NCBI GenBank assembly: GCA_024336345.1
Contig: JANFOG010000004.1
Span: 1,798,001-1,862,000, forward strand
Length of the DNA: 64,000 nucleotides
Reading direction: 5' to 3'
Source: Mariannaea sp. PMI_226
Lineage: Eukaryota; Ascomycota; Sordariomycetes; Hypocreales; Nectriaceae
How positions within the stretch are numbered: the first letter of the stretch is position 1; each line of letters opens with the position of its first letter. The notes below the pieces were generated by a model. The model did no database searches. It was not told the DNA's origin and worked only from the letters and a program-made list of their open reading frames with translations. Shown piece by piece: positions 9,074 to 22,520 of this stretch. Both the position numbers and the translations under genes were made by a program.

Positions 9074-11518
9074 ATGGACCGGGTGAACCAATCCTTGCCG
9101 CTGCGGCTGGACTCGTTTGTCGATGGTAAGTTTTTTTTTTTTTTTTTTTTTTTGTGAATCGTCTTCGCTGCGGTATGCGCAACACGGCTGACTCGGCGCA
9201 CAGATCTGGTCGAAGCATGGCACATACATCGAACTCCAATCATCTTTGCTGCCCTCGCCATTCTCGGTGCAGCACGAGTCTACCTTCACCTAAATGCCGA
9301 CCGCCCAGAGCTCAAGGCGATTCCGAAAGTCCTCGACGAGCCTAAAGATGTCGTATCAAAAGAGACTGTCGCATCCGTACCCGCACCCGCACCCGAACCT
9401 GTTACCGTAGTCGAGCCTGAGCAGAAGAAGGACGTCAAGACATCTCAAGGACCCAGGAGGATTAAAGGAGGCCTGGCTAAGAAGCTACCTAAAAAAGCCG
9501 AAAACGAGATCGATCCCAGCCGCCCAATTCTTACTCTAATCTTCTTCTCGTCCATTACCACCAAGACAGAAAAGATTGCTGCAGAATATGCCGAGAGGTT
9601 AGCGGAGTCCTTGGACAAATTGGCTGAACAATCCGGTCGCACGTTCCTCAAACCACAACTTCGTGACTTGTCAGAAATCGACTTTGATGACTATTTCATC
9701 TCTCCTTCAAAGGCTCACGGCGATGTCGATCAATTCTACCTCTTCCTCATCCCCAGCTATAACATCGATTCCATCAACGACACCTTCTTGGAACACTTGC
9801 AAGAAACCCACCACGACTTCCGCATCGACACAGCCCCTCTCTCGTCCCTCTTGGGATATTCAGTGTTTGGGTTTGGAGACAAGGAGAACTGGCCAACCGA
9901 GTCGGACGGGTTCTGCTTCCAAGCCAAGGACATCGACAAGTGGATGGCTAAATTGACCAACCGCAAGAGAGCCTACCCTGTTGGAATGGGAGATATGAAG
10001 ACCGATCATACCGAGCGGCTTGAAGAATGGACCGTTGGTGTCAAGGAAGTCATGGAGCACGTTGCCCGCACTGGAAATTTAGGCGAGGGACTACCGGGAA
10101 GCGGAGCTCCCGAGGAGAGTGACATTGAAGACGAGTCGGAAGATGAAGATGATGGCGAGGTGCTCTTTGATAATGGATCCAATGATGGCAAGACGAAGAC
10201 GAGCACATCGCGAGCTTTGGATGATGTAGAGGATCTCGGCAAAATGATTCGAAAGGATGATAACACCAATGGGACACAAAAGGCACAAAAGGCTCCTCTC
10301 GCTGTTGATTTCACATCATACGGCGGTTCAACAAAGAAGAAGGCGTTCCCCCAAGGCCCCAAGGAGATGGTTGCCAAGGAATCACCCACCTACAAGGCAC
10401 TGACCAAACAAGGATATGCCATCGTTGGGTCTCACTCCGGTGTCAAAACTTGCCGCTGGACCAAATCAGCGCTGCGTGGGAGAGGCTCGTGCTACAAGTT
10501 CTCATTCTATGGTATCAATTCGCATCAGTGCATGGAAACAACACCTTCACTTTCTTGCTCGAACAAGTGTGTCTTCTGCTGGCGCCACGGTACGAACCCT
10601 GTTGGTACCACTTGGCGATGGGTTGTCGACCCGCCTGATATGATCTTTGAAGGCGTCAAGATGAACCATTACAAGAAGATTAAGATGCTTCGTGGTATGC
10701 CTGGTGTCCGAGCTGAGCGCTTCGCCGAGGCCATGCAGATCCGCCACTGCGCATTGTCACTCGTTGGAGAACCCATCTTTTATCCTTACATCAACGAGTT
10801 CCTCGAGATGCTGCATAAGGAGCGGATATCTTCCTTCCTAGTCTGCAACGCTCAGCACCCTGACCAGTTGGCTGCGCTGAAGGCCGTCACTCAGTTGTAC
10901 GTCTCCATTGACGCCGCCGACAAAGAGTCATTGCGCAGGATTGATCGGCCGCTCCACCGAGATTTCTGGGAGCGCTTCCAACGATGCCTGGAAATCCTTC
11001 GTGAGAAGCGTTTTCGACATCGAACTGTATTCCGTCTGACGCTGGTCAAGGGCTTCAATGTGGAAGAGGAAGCCGAGGGATACGCTAAGCTTGTCGAGAA
11101 GGGTCTCCCATGCTTTGTCGAAGTAAAGGGTGTCACATATTGCGGCACGTCCACGTCCTCCAATGCCGGCCTGAGCATGGCGAATGTGCCCTTTTACTGG
11201 GAAGTATGCGAGTTCGTTAAGGCCTTAGAAAAGAGACTGCAAGAAAAGGGCCTCAACTACGGCATTGCGGCCGAGCATGCTCACAGCTGCTGCATCCTCC
11301 TGGCCAGCGACAGGTTCAAGGTTGATGGCAAGTGGCACACAACTATTGACTACAAGAAGTTCTTTGATCTCTTGGAAGAGCGAGGTCCTGACGGAGACTG
11401 GAGACCTGAGGACTACATGGGACCGCCAACTCCTGAGTGGGCTACATGGGGCAACGGCGGATTTGATCCTCGTGATGACAGAGTAGATAGAAAGGGGCGA
11501 AAAATTGAGGCCTCATAG
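9074..11518 (+). CDS. TYW1: tRNA 4-demethylwyosine synthase (TYW1)
   Basis: Two exons (9074-9125, 9204-11518) encode 788 residues, close to the yeast length of about 810. TYW1 condenses pyruvate with N1-methylguanosine-37 of tRNA-Phe to form the tricyclic wyosine core. Residues 29-41 are a short hydrophobic segment near the N-terminus, suggesting ER anchoring. A flavodoxin-like FMN domain spans about 125-300 (it begins ILTLIFFSS and includes GYSVFGFGD). An acidic, low-complexity linker lies near 320-345. The radical SAM core carries the CxxxCxxC cluster motif at C469, C473 and C476, followed by the TYW1 hallmark WRHGTNPVG. The 78-nt intron contains 23 consecutive T directly after the donor. 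The ATG at 9074 was chosen because the short first exon joins in phase to give DDLVEAWHIHRTP. The 3' end converges on TOM20. Confidence 0.95.
9131..9153. repeat. poly-T tract of 23 in TYW1 intron 1
   Basis: The tract sits directly behind the GTAAG donor of the first TYW1 intron. Long pyrimidine runs are normal near acceptors, not donors. Confidence 0.9.
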
Positions 11519-11886
11519 GATAGATCAAGCCGCACAAGAGGGGAAAAAAAAAGTAAAACAAGAAAAGAAAATTAACACTTCATCAAGTATCACGGAAACG
11601 CTGCCAGCATTGCCGTCCCTGGTCCATTCCGAATCGTTCAACGTACACCTGTTTACACAAAGCTCTATGGAAGCTGAAAGAGCGAGACTATGGTACATTG
11701 AAGGCCGTCAGGTCTTCATATCAGATTTCAAAACCCGGTGCCTCCGGGTCGTTGAATCAAGGTTTTTTTTTATATCTCTTTTTTCGTTTCGGGGGGTGTG
11801 GTGCTTTTCTTGAGTGTGGTGCTGTGAGGAGCAGAGGGCAGCTATGGTTTTATATGAGACTGTAGCTCAAACATATGTCTCTCCAT
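11519..11886. other. convergent 3' flanks of TYW1 and TOM20
   Basis: About 370 bases separate the two stop codons, with A-rich and T-rich tracts (11545-11572, 11761-11780). No gene is seen. Confidence 0.5.
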
Positions 11887-12650
11887 TTAGTCAAGTCCGA
11901 CGTTGGGAATATCGGCCAGGTTGATGCCTGCTGGACCCGATGGGACACCACGAATGTTGAGGGTTGGGTCGTAGGCAATCATCTCGGCAAGAATATCTAA
12001 TATAGGCTAGAGGGTGTTAGTTACGAGGAAATTGAGAGAAATTCGTGCTGCTCCTTTGCGGCCTACCTTGGGAACAGTGCTATCGTAGATTCGGATGAGG
12101 TCACCGGGGGCGGGGTACACCTTGAGACCCTTGTAAAACGCCAGAGCAGACTCAAGAGCATTGGAAGCTGTATAAACAGGTCAGTTATGGTGTTCATTGA
12201 TGCATTTGATGATGGTAGAGCTCGTACGATCTTGGCTCAGAACCTCGCCGGCCATAACCTGCTCGTTGAAGAAGGCCTCTCGCTCCTCGACTCCGGTAGG
12301 GAATCCCTCCTCCTTGGCTTCATCAACTCTGGCTCGGATCAGGTTGCGTTGTCGCAAGGACGAGGCATCGGCTTCATCCTTCTCGGCACGCGCTTGCTTG
12401 CGCTCGTTTCTTCTCAGGCCTCGGCGGAACTCGGGGTGGCTTCGTCGCTTGTAGTCGAAGTAAACGGCATATCCTGTGCATTGAATGAAAAAAACAGAAT
12501 TAGCCATGGAATCTCTCGAGCGAGGGAGTAGCTAGATAAACCACATATCTGAACGGAGGGGTCAAAGGGAGGGGAGGGAGAGGCCTTACCGACGACAGCG
12601 GTTGCAAGAGTTGCGACAGTCGCCGTCACCACAGTGCTGCTCTGGACCAT
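11887..12650 (-). CDS. TOM20: mitochondrial import receptor subunit Tom20
   Basis: Four exons on the minus strand (12650-12590, 12473-12228, 12167-12067, 12006-11887) encode 175 residues, the normal Tom20 size. The protein is anchored in the mitochondrial outer membrane by its N-terminus (hydrophobic residues about 5-26) and binds the presequences of imported precursors with its cytosolic domain. The tail-side sequence right after the anchor, [20 protein letters not shown], is the Tom20 signature. The TPR-like receptor fold follows ([15 protein letters not shown] and [20 protein letters not shown]). Introns are 116, 60, 60 and so on, all with GT-AG ends and phases that rebuild the conserved frame. 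It shares a divergent promoter of about 720 bases with EXO84. Confidence 0.95.
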
Positions 12651-13371
12651 TTTGGTGGATTGATTGATGAGAAGAAAGAACACACAGCACAAAAAAAGAA
12701 AGAATTAAATTACGGCGAGGAGGGCCTCCAAGGTAAAGGTGAAGTGGTGAAAGTGCCGACGACGGATTACGTCTTCAATGATGTCTAGCAAAGAGGAGCT
12801 TTCAAAAGGTCGCGATTAGGAAACCAATTTTTTAGGTGCTATGTTCCAACCACACACAGCACATGATAGCGCTAGGCCCCCAGTGGAGGCGTCCGGGTTC
12901 GACCAACTGATTGGATCGTCTGCAGCTGCTCTGCGCTGGCTGGTTGCCGGATCGGATAAACTGCGGCTTCGGTGCTCGAGGGACTTGAGAGCCGCTACGT
13001 ACCTATCTTATCTGAGAGCTCAAACAACTACGGTAGGCCTTCCATCTCACTGGCTCGTATCGCGTCTCCTCCAAGAAGAAGGTACGTGCCCCACCCATCC
13101 CTCTCACCTCACCCCTCGAGGTCCATCAGACGGGATTGGAGTACGAAGTACGCGCGTGTGCACTGTGTGGTCAAGACGATCAACGCCATGGTCAGGCATG
13201 CTTGAATGAAGCATCCTCAGCCACCTTTCCCCTCGTCGCGACTAGCTGTCTCGACAACGGCCTCGACGGCCTTTCCATCACTCCTTTATTTTTCTTTCCC
13301 TTCGGTCGCTCCTTGATCTTGGTCTCACACGACCTGTTTCTCAAGCTCTCCTGACCTCGAAGCTGCCCGCC
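12651..13371. promoter_or_regulatory. divergent promoter region of TOM20 and EXO84
   Basis: The start codons of the two genes are 721 bases apart on opposite strands. The EXO84 side is pyrimidine-rich (about 13205-13365). No separate gene is seen. Confidence 0.5.
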
Positions 13372-15492
13372 ATGTCTGAAGAGCGCAGCAAGATATCGCT
13401 TCGTAGTGGCAAGAGGAAGAAGAGGCCCACGATCAGCGCTCCGCGACAAATCTCCAACCCCATTCTCAATAATGGCTCTCCCAAAGGTCCTGTGCCTGCA
13501 GAACCAGCTATTCAATCTCGATCTCGCCCACCTCCAACGGCGAGCGGCAAGGTGTGTTCCCCGATCAGCAACCCAAGCCTCATCGTGCTCACTGAACCTT
13601 GTAGGCCTCTGATCTCGTAAAACGACGTTATTCGACTCGATTTAATAATGTGCCAAAGGCCTTCGATGGAGCTCCGCCGATGCCTCCAGCACTTAGGATA
13701 GGCAACTATGCACGAGACACCTCGCAAGACCGGGCACCACCATCACGAGGGGGAGGAGCTGATCCCGTAGTCGACATTAAGGCCCTGCGAGATCCTGCTC
13801 TGATTCCTGACCAATATGTATCCAGTATATTGAGCGATGCTACCGAAGACCAAATCCGAGACTTTGAGAACCAACTACGGATACTCAAGGCTCGGGCGGC
13901 GAGCGATCTTCAGACAAGCGTCATGCAAAATCGTACTCAGTTCATCAAGATCAGTAAAGAAGCAGAGAAGCTTAAGAGCGAGATGAGAGCTCTTAAGAAC
14001 CTCATGTCAGAGCTCAAGGTGAATACAACGGCTCTTCGCGCAGCATCCATGAAGGGTGAAGATACCAGCATGACGGGTGAAATTTCCACCATGTCCAAGC
14101 GAGACAAGCGCAGCTCCGTTGCCGATAGAAGCGTACTATGGAACGCACAGATGCAAGCTTTATACAAGAATGTGGAAGGTTCGCAAAAATTTCTACCTAA
14201 CTCGTCTGGGCGTCATGTGGTCCAGAACGCTGGCCCCTGGATCGAGTTGGACAACGCAACATACAAGTCTCGTCGAGCAATGCAAATCTTCCTGCTCAAT
14301 GACCATCTCCTCATTGCCTCGCGTAAGAAGCGCAAGACAGAAGCTTCCAATGCTGATGCTCGAGGTCCAATGATGAAGATGGTAGCGGACCGCTGCTGGC
14401 CGCTGCTGGACATTGAAGTTATCGACATGCTTAGTACTGCAGAATCCTCAAGTGGCAGCAGAAACAAACTTGCAGATGCCATCATGGTTCGAGGAGTTGG
14501 TCAGGAATCCTTCATCTATCGGACGGAGAAGCCTGAAGACACCGAGAAGAAGAGCTTGCTACTGAACGTTCGTAAAGCGGTGGAAGAGCTCCGCAAGGGG
14601 TTGCGGTCTGAAATGGAGGCCAACAATAAAGCTCGAGAGACCATTAACTACTTCGCCTCCCGAGACCCCGGCCTCCTTCAGAAGACCGAACTGCTAGCAA
14701 CGTTGTCTGATATCAAGGACATGCTTATTGAAGTAGATGGCAACCAGCAGAACCTCCGTTGGGTGGAAAGCCAGATGGATGAACTTGACATTGACATTGC
14801 GTTGCAGCGGTTTGAGCCCGCAGTGGCCCGCGTCGAGAAACTTAAGGGGCTAGCTCGAGGCTTGAAGAACAATGCTGTTGCCCAGGACTTTATCAACTTC
14901 AAGGTCGAAGAGCGATGTGCCAAATTGGCCAATATGACCGTTCGCGAATTGGAGATGACGCACAACGACTTAACCAAGACACGACGAAACGTCAGCTGGT
15001 TGACTAGATTGGGCTTTGATGACAAGGCCAGAGAGTCGTACTTGGCTGCCAGGAGCAACATAATTCATAAGCGAACTAGGTCAGTAAGACTAGGTGGGAA
15101 ATGACAGGAACTGATTATGCTAACTCAGAAATTGTAGGCAATGCATCTTCCAGGGAGATCTGCATCTCTACATCTGGGAGATTTCGTATGTTTACTTTAT
15201 GAGCATTCACAACACGGTGCAGTGTTTCCAACAATGCTTCCCACCACCTATGATGAGCGCCTGCGTCAAATGGGCCAAGGAAGAGGTGGAAGCGTTCAAT
15301 GTAATCTTGGCGCGGCAGCTCAGCAGCACTGAGCCAGGTGGTTCGGTCTGGACGCAGTGCATGGAACGAGCAAAGGAGCACGCCAAGAAGCTGTCTGATG
15401 TCGGGCTGGACTTTATGAATCTGGTGGGACGGGATCTAGTTGAAGCGCCAGTTAAGAAAGAATCGCCTCCGGTCGGGCTGGGCCTGTCCTGA
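13372..15492 (+). CDS. EXO84: exocyst complex subunit EXO84
   Basis: Three exons (13372-13551, 13605-15079, 15138-15492) encode 669 residues. Exo84 is part of the eight-subunit exocyst that tethers secretory vesicles at the plasma membrane, at hyphal tips in filamentous fungi. A basic N-terminus (SLRSGKRKKRPT) and the segment KRRYSTRFNNVPKAFDGAPP come first. A coiled coil lies at about 130-195, a PH domain at about 255-365 (WIELDNATYKSRRAMQIFLLNDHLLI) and the helical Exo84 C-terminal region after it. The join at 15079/15138 rebuilds RTRQCIFQGDLHLYIWEIS in phase. The first intron is only 53 nt with a GTGTGT donor. It lies tandem with, and 1.1 kb upstream of, the PP2A gene. Confidence 0.93.
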
Positions 15493-16591
15493 AGGCTGAG
15501 CATAACTTTGGCGTATGAAGCGTAGCGTATGGATGAGTTGAGGACAGAGTTTATGAGGTTGAATGTAATGGATGAGGCTGAAATCATGTCGCGAGATATA
15601 TCTATAATGGTTTTGTACAAAAGTATCGTACAACTAGTTGCTGTTGATAGCTCAGTGAGGTTGTGCGAAGTAGGCACAGCGGGAAAATTGGTTGTCCCTA
15701 AAATTATCAGCGTGGAGTGTGGACTGTTGGAGAAGTAATCAGCTCCTGTGTAGACAAGCTATTGCGTGTTCTCAAGATGAAAACTACATAAATTATGGCA
15801 CACTACATATTCACGATCAAGAGTATCTTATGACGAAACAAGCCAACCGCTTGAGTAGATATGTGCATGATATAATTACATGCTCAGATCTTGCACAAAC
15901 TGCAACGTAGGTAGTACCTAGTATTCATAATAGCTTCATTTCACAATCATGAAACCAGCGGGGGAGCTGATTAACTACCAGGGTAGCAATCGGTTGCTCT
16001 TGACACTGTGTGGTGTTGTCAGACTTGGGGTTGGAGCTTTTTCACTGGCTCCAGCGCCACACAGGGCAGATATGTAAGCGCCAAACTTTGAGCTGGCAAG
16101 CAGCTAAAAACCGTTGATCCAAGGTCCCGCCACAGTTTGCTCTTAATTGATATCGCCACCAGTGGTGCTCCCGCCACATTTGCACAGTATCTACACAGTT
16201 AAATTAAGCGAAAGGCCTGGAGCAATCTCCAGACCAAGGCTGGAAGTGCCCCCCCTCGAAACTATCAACATCCCTCCCTCTCCCTCCCTCATCTTCTGCC
16301 CACCACAAAGCATCCACCCGCAAAACACACCGTTGTGTGCTCCCACGATCCAAAAGACCTCCATCGCCCCAAGCTCGCCAAAATCGGCCCCCGGTATCCT
16401 TTCCTTTCGACTGTTCTCACTCACCCGCCTCCTCCCCCCTTGACGCTGCATTTGTGCCTCGTGCCCCACCGCCCGCGATTCAGGCGTGACCGCAACGTCA
16501 ACCATTCAACAACGCTCGCAAACGTCATCTAACCTCTATTAACTCCCCCTCCCGCCATCAACCCCCGGCTTCATACCATACCCTTCAAATT
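15493..16591. other. intergenic, EXO84 to PP2A, with pyrimidine-rich leader
   Basis: The first half is AT-rich EXO84 3' flank. From about 16180 to 16590 the plus strand is C/T- and CCC-rich, typical of a long 5' leader of a housekeeping fungal gene. No protein is recognised in the overlapping frames. Confidence 0.5.
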
Positions 16592-18056
<1,465 letters not shown>

Positions 18057-19019
18057 TCTTTCTCCGTCTACTCTTGTTCAAACCAAGTCAATATGCTGGC
18101 CTCGTCAGAGATTAATTCCACGGCGACGCTGGGAACTGTGCTTGTTCTTGTACTATTTAGCAAAAAAGCCCCTAGACATCGAAGAAATACCGGTACAGGG
18201 TTGTACGGGCCTGCACCATTGCTTGTGGCGACTCTCAAAACATTGTGGGGACACTAAACGGGACAATCCGGTGGGCACCTTTAACGAACATGAAGATATC
18301 ACCGTCACAGGTGAAAGGGAAGATAGCCTCGTCAGTAGTGCAGGCATGGCTATCTTTTCCATATGGCCTCTTAGATATACCTATCGACACCACGCTGCAA
18401 GAGAAAGAGCTAAAGAAGTTTTGCATGAATAACTTTACGAATATCAGTTTTGTTTTTGTGAAATCGCTGTGTTGAGACAAGCTGTGGAACATGGTTATTT
18501 TGCAACGCTACGCACGTATGTCGCCACCAACTAAGTAAGGGGATTCCCCTTGTAGAGGGAAACCGGTCACAAAAATACAACCATTACTGGCTCTTTTAAT
18601 AACACAATAACTCTTGTGAATCAAGTTCATTTTCTAGATACCTTCCACCATACTCAATTAATTGCTCCAGCAATGCACTGTCTTACAAAGCCTTCTCTAC
18701 CTTGATAATAATTCACAGTCCTTCTATGGAACGCCAACCGCAACGCCCATCCCAAGTAGCAGTTTCGAGTCATAAAATCGTTATACCCAGTCTATCCTCC
18801 TATTAATGTTCTATCTAGTATTACCTAAGTTTGAGGGAATCCGATTCATTACAAGTTATGAGAGGGGAGAGAGAAAACCGCTGATGGACTGCGCTATGTA
18901 CATAACGCTAATACAATGAATGAAACATGGATAGAAGAAGGTCCAAGAGCAGAAGACCGAGATTTTTTTGGGGAGGATTTTTTTTTTGGGGGGAGAGGGG
19001 GTGGGTATGTTTGACGGGT
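18057..19019. other. convergent intergenic, PP2A to 7-TM protein
   Basis: The region holds the PP2A 3' UTR and the 3' side of the minus-strand 7-TM gene, with a G/T-rich tract at 18960-19010. Frames seen in both strands at 18150-18490 show no recognisable product. Confidence 0.5.
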
Positions 19020-20152
19020 TTAGACGCTGTCCTGAGCCTGCTCCTTGTTGCCGTGCTGCTCCTCATGCTTGGGGGGTACATCGTCGCCATCGATGTCAGT
19101 GTTCAATCTGAAGACGTGATCATTAGAATTGGCAGTGTCGATGCTGCTAGAGTAGTCGCCGGGGCCGCTGCTGCCATCAGGGATGTGGAAGCGCTTGTCG
19201 AAGCGTGACAGAGCGTAGGTATACACCACGATGAGCTCAATGACATAGTTGAAGACGTAGAAGCAAGCCTTGTGATGATACCAGGCTGGGTCGGTTGCCG
19301 GGCGGATCTGGTAGGCAACACCAGCACGGAAACCGGCGCCGAGGGTGAGCAGAGTGGATGTAAACAGGAGCAGGCGAACCTTGGTGCGCATACGTCCCTG
19401 GCCGAACTTGTCCATGGGGGTTTTGCGGGGGAGCGCAAGGCAAAGGGCGACGATTGGTATGGGCAGGAAGGCCAGGATCGCGAGATAGGTGATGGAAGTG
19501 AGCTGAACCTTGCGAAGCTCCAGCCGAGTGGTTGGGTCGATGGTATAGAAGCTGTAGACAACAGCGGTAATGATCATGATGAGGTTGGCCAAGATGCTAA
19601 AATACAAGAAGCGGAAAACGAGAGTGCCCGGTTTGCTCCAGCCAATTCGGTGGTGGTAGGCACGGAGGATTCGCTGAGAAAAGATGAGGTTGACAACGAA
19701 GAGGAGAATGACACCGGCGTTGACGAAGACCTGGGCCGCAATAGCCAGTTTAATGTTGGTAAGGTTTGAAGCCCAGGCGATTCGGAGGACGTTTGCCATT
19801 ATTCTGGCCATGCAGAAACCGAAGAGTAGGGCAGACAGGACGAACTTGTGGCCGCGCCTACGGTTGATTTGAAAAATGGTCATGTTGAAAGCGGCGCCGG
19901 CCACGAAGAAGGCGAGGATAATGGCGCTGATGGGGTCATCGACCTTGACGGACGGCCGGCCACCGAGGCCAGCGGTTGTTGGAAGATAGGGAGGGCCCTA
20001 ATAGAGAGGGAAAAAACAGAAAAGACTTGTGTTAGTCTATGGTTCAGAGATCGGAATGGTGTGGTTGTTTGAAAGGGGAGCATCGGTCGAAGGGGACTTA
20101 CAGATTGTTGCATGGGAATGGTCCCATGGCCTGGAGGCGATTGTGACGACAT
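19020..20152 (-). CDS. fungal 7-TM receptor-like protein (DUF3112 type)
   Basis: Two exons on the minus strand (20152-20102, 19997-19020) encode 342 residues. Seven hydrophobic segments follow a short N-terminus, starting with AIILAFFVAGAAFNMTIFQ, then an acidic, Gln/Asn-rich cytosolic tail of about 75 residues. The signatures NRRRGHKFVLSALLFGFCMARI, FVNAGVILLFVVNLIFSQRI and PAWYHHKACFYVFNYVIELI are those of the fungal DUF3112 family, which databases often label family C-like GPCR on weak grounds. Ligand and function are not known. The 104-nt intron joins GTIPMQQS to GPPYLPTTAGLGG in phase, and the GGPPYLP-type N-terminus fits the family. Confidence 0.85.
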
Positions 20153-21521
20153 AGTGAAATAAATGAATGTAGTTGAAGGAAATTGAATTGCTTCAGATAT
20201 GTATATGTTTGTAATAAGATGTGGTGTACTGTAAAAGTTGTGGTGGCTCGATGTGGTTTATTAATGGTGTTGTAAGTATAATTCGAATATGGAGTGTTAA
20301 ACAAGGGGGGAGGGAGGGGAGGGTTCAAGACGTTGTTTACTTTCAAGATGGCGAGAAGCTCAAGTGTATGATTCTCCAGTCCGTCTGAAAGCAAAGATTG
20401 AAAGTTAAAGGCTTGTCTGTCTATGGAAGAGAGAAGAGAATAAGCTGCAAGAATCACGTCAGGGAAAGCATCATAATATATCAAATAAGCAAAAGCACAT
20501 CAAGCTTAATTTCCACGATCAATCCCAGCTCCAAGCATTTTGTTTGACGTGCACCCGCAGCTCCAAGGAGGTGGTGGGGTTTGGGGATGGGGCGCCGGTG
20601 CTCGCGTTCAAGCTTCCGTTCAACTTCGGATCGATCCGACCACGAGACAGAGGAAGACCAAGAATTTTGAGCCTACTAGGCCATTGGCCCATGTCCATCC
20701 TGGTTGGTAGTGCCTCTGAGCCCTTCTTGCAGGTTTGGCTTGGACACTCACGGGGGGCCTCTTCTGGAGACGCCATACCCTATTCAGCTCTCCACGCAAA
20801 TGGTAGAGGTCAGAAGGTCGGAGGTCGGAGCTTAGCTAGGACGCGAAGGCGCGGCATGGGCCCAAGTGTTTAAACGCGAAAACAAGCGAAAAATGCAGAA
20901 CACCACCCTGTTACCATGCCTGCATAGGCTCTGTCATCAACCTGTCGACGGACATCATCAAGAGTCCAATGAGCTGAGCATATTGGCCCAGTCCAGGTCC
21001 CAAGGACCAGGGGCGCACATTTAGATTCGCCGAAGTCCGCTACCGCTCGCCGTCCGCAGCCATGGAGCTTCCATGGAACGATCTAATACGATGCCGCCTC
21101 CATCGTTATTAAGACATCTCCATCGTGAATAATCCATCCGCATTAGCATCGATCCAGCCTTGATCAAGAAAAACTTGATGAACTATGACGATCTTTCCGG
21201 TACAGATCGGCCCTTCATCCTCCCGTCTTCCCCCTCCCCCTCCCCTTACCCCCCTTCCTCTCTCTTCCTCCCCTCATGCAGCATCGATACATGATGCACT
21301 GTCAGTCCCGGGCTTTTGGGGAGTGGTAGTCTGAGTAGCGGCGGCTTGCTGGACCTGGTGGCTTACACTTCCCCAAGGTAGATACGTCTCGACTTGGTCC
21401 GCCACGCTATCTTTTAACACCAAAAGTCTCCTCTTTGATCCTCTTTCATGTTGTTAGCACATAAAAAAAAAGCCACCTTTGAGTACTTGCCGCTCGACTA
21501 CGGATACAGCTATGGTGTGAC
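20153..21521. other. intergenic, no gene seen
   Basis: About 1.4 kb lies between the 7-TM gene start and the RNase H-like gene end, both on the minus strand. A C-rich tract is seen at 21225-21275. Open frames at 20519-20873 on both strands have no recognisable product. Confidence 0.45.
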
Positions 21522-22409
21522 TTACATCAACCTCTTTCGACTTTTCGCTGCTCCTGTTACAGCTAGCTGATGTTGGTCTAGTGCTTCGACTTCAATATTC
21601 CAGTCAAGAAGCACTTTATCTTCACAAGCCATGTTATGACCTTTCCTGCTCTCCTTAGCGGCCTGGTCAGCCAGGATGTTACCCTGGACCTCGTCGCGTG
21701 GAACCCAGCGAAACTCTAGATTAACATCGCTTTCTTCCAGGCTCTGGCTTCGCTGTGCCACTTTGACAAGCAGGTTGTTTATCAAATGGTTCGTTGCTCT
21801 CCTCTTCTTTGGCTCTGTCTCTGGTCTCCTTCTTTTGCCTCGTCCGAGAGTAGCTCCCCCCGTAATATCCGTGATGTCTCGGAGTGAAAACTGAGAATCA
21901 GTCAAAATCCTAACCGTACCCGGCTTCCGGGTCCGGTTCACGCCCTGAACTAGTTGAACCGCGAAGTCAAGTGCATGATCAATAGCCAACAGTTCCCCTG
22001 AATTGGATGTGTGGCCGTTATTAGTACTCCGGCCCATCATCCGAACCCAGGTACCACGTCTTCTAAACATGACAGCCCATCCAACCCTTCCAACAGGGCG
22101 CCCACGCTTATTCGCCAGCGAAGCGTCTGTCCATAGGGTCAGATGCGAGGTGTCTCCAACATCGCTTGGCATCAGCAAAGCTTCTAGGAAAGCCTCTCGG
22201 CGGTCTTTAATAATGACCCGCGTTGAGTTCTTTTTTGGAATGAGAGCTGGGTCATGTGTCGGCGGAGGTGGATCTGAAGATGCCGTGGCCTCTATGTAAT
22301 CGCGATCGCCTTCGAGAGCTTTATTCTCATTTCCAGAGAAAATTGTATTCTTTGTTTCCTTGGTTGCGTTCAAGAAGATCTCGATTGCTTCCTGAAGTGT
22401 CAGTGGCAT
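21522..22409 (-). CDS. stand-alone RNase H-like protein
   Basis: One exon encodes 295 residues from the ATG at 22409. The RNase H1-type catalytic set is complete: D95 (LWTDAS), E139 (SNSGELLAI), D171 (ILTDSQ) and D248 (NILADQAAK). A bipartite basic stretch lies at 191-204 (GKRRRPETEPKKRR), inside the domain, and could act as a nuclear signal. There is no reverse transcriptase, integrase or zinc-knuckle sequence beside it. Such single-domain proteins are common in filamentous fungi and resemble the RNase H of non-LTR elements. The frame stays open upstream to 22526, but that extension is encoded by an (AT)10 repeat, so I start at MPLTLQEAIE. It may cut RNA in RNA/DNA hybrids; whether it is expressed is unknown. 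Confidence 0.75.
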   Translation of the reverse strand: MPLTLQEAIEIFLNATKETKNTIFSGNENKALEGDRDYIEATASSDPPPPTHDPALIPKKNSTRVIIKDRREAFLEALLMPSDVGDTSHLTLWTDASLANKRGRPVGRVGWAVMFRRRGTWVRMMGRSTNNGHTSNSGELLAIDHALDFAVQLVQGVNRTRKPGTVRILTDSQFSLRDITDITGGATLGRGKRRRPETEPKKRRATNHLINNLLVKVAQRSQSLEESDVNLEFRWVPRDEVQGNILADQAAKESRKGHNMACEDKVLLDWNIEVEALDQHQLAVTGAAKSRKRLM

Positions 22410-22500
22410 GATGATCGAAGTAGCGTAACTGAAACTGACCGCAATCTGGAAGGAAATTAGAAAGTTGATGTCATAATTGACAAGGTGACGACTCTTTGTC

Positions 22501-22520
22501 ATATATATATATATATATAT
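22501..22520. repeat. (AT)10 microsatellite
   Basis: A perfect AT dinucleotide repeat lies upstream of the RNase H-like gene. It is read as Tyr-Ile repeats in the 5' extension of that open frame. Confidence 0.95.
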
